Below the pieces are notes generated by a model. It saw only the letters and a program-made list of their open reading frames with translations, had not been told where the DNA came from and did not search any database. Positions 63,672-64,000 of a stretch of 64,000 nt of DNA are shown in pieces. A program made the position numbers and the translations under genes. The DNA comes from Oryzias latipes (lineage: Eukaryota > Chordata > Actinopteri > Beloniformes > Adrianichthyidae). The first letter of the stretch is position 1, and each line of letters opens with the position of its first letter. Where the stretch lies: positions 26,284,160 to 26,348,159 of the forward strand of contig NC_019862.2 in NCBI RefSeq assembly GCF_002234675.1, read 5' to 3'.

Positions 63672-64000
63672 GTAAGAGTTACTGCAGAAAAAAGCTTAAT
63701 CATGTATGCAGAACATGGTCCTAAAAGAATACCTTTTTTAATGCAAAAATATTATTTTATATTGTAAATTAAGCAATGAGGAAATCAAGCAATGTAAATT
63801 AAGCAGTGAGGTCAAAGAGATCACTATTTTGAGAGACCTGCAACAAAAATTAAAAAGGTGTGACTTAGGTCGTTTTTGAGGTGTCAGTGGAGGAGGGAGA
63901 ATGGAAAAGTGTCTGGAAAGTTTTGGTGTGTTTACTAAGTAATTAGCATGGTTTGCTTTATATCTTAGCATCTGAGCTGTGACATTTAAAAGCTCCAAAC
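63672..64000 (+). other. faslg: faslg intron 1 (start)
   Basis: Begins with gtaaga at 63,672 and runs off the window. The frame at 63,396-63,767 continues into it only by chance. It contains a short direct repeat ('atgaggaaatcaagcaatg' and 'taaattaagcagtgagg' types, 63,760-63,810). Confidence 0.6.

Overview
This is animal nuclear DNA, almost certainly from a teleost fish. The signs are an intronless c-jun gene with vertebrate promoter elements, a spliced gene with GT-AG introns, a Fas-ligand-like first exon whose membrane-proximal segment resembles fish FASLG, and a repeat load typical of fish: L2/CR1-type LINE pieces, TTAA-flanked MITEs, hAT and Harbinger derivatives, and long TG, AT and ATT microsatellites. 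I cannot name the species. Most ORFs of 60-130 codons in the window are chance frames.

Layout. 1-47,100 is gene-poor. It holds dispersed transposon remnants, microsatellites, two weak exon candidates near the left edge (382-542 on + and about 3,380-3,505 on -), and a small decayed copy of the jun C-terminus on the minus strand (35,979-36,065). 47,129-47,622 is a hAT-like MITE. From 47,900 to 50,100 lies jun with its promoter: two AP-1/CRE-like elements in the same order as the mammalian jun2 and jun1 TREs, a CCAAT box, a MEF2-like site and a GC-rich leader, then a 325-codon single-exon ORF and a 3'UTR with AATAAA. About 2 kb downstream is a GC-rich, promoter-like island (51,355-51,620). 52,015-56,165 is a repeat cluster: an L2 tail, a MITE split by a retroelement tail, and a frameshifted LINE reverse transcriptase. 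57,915-60,434 is a five-exon gene for a conserved-looking 301-residue protein whose N-terminal third resembles splicing factor ISY1. 63,396-63,671 is the first exon of a Fas-ligand-like (faslg) gene that runs off the right edge.

The genes do not form an operon. Jun is a bZIP transcription factor and immediate-early gene, FasL is a TNF-family death ligand, and the ISY1-like protein is probably nuclear. FASLG is a known AP-1/JNK target in mammals, so having jun and faslg 14 kb apart is worth noting. Nothing here is a clear new biological system. The most unusual signals are the TTAA-MITE family carrying the same short coding-like segment (similar to P2X7-like proteins) in several copies, the jun fragment 12 kb upstream of jun, and the promoter-like island just past jun.
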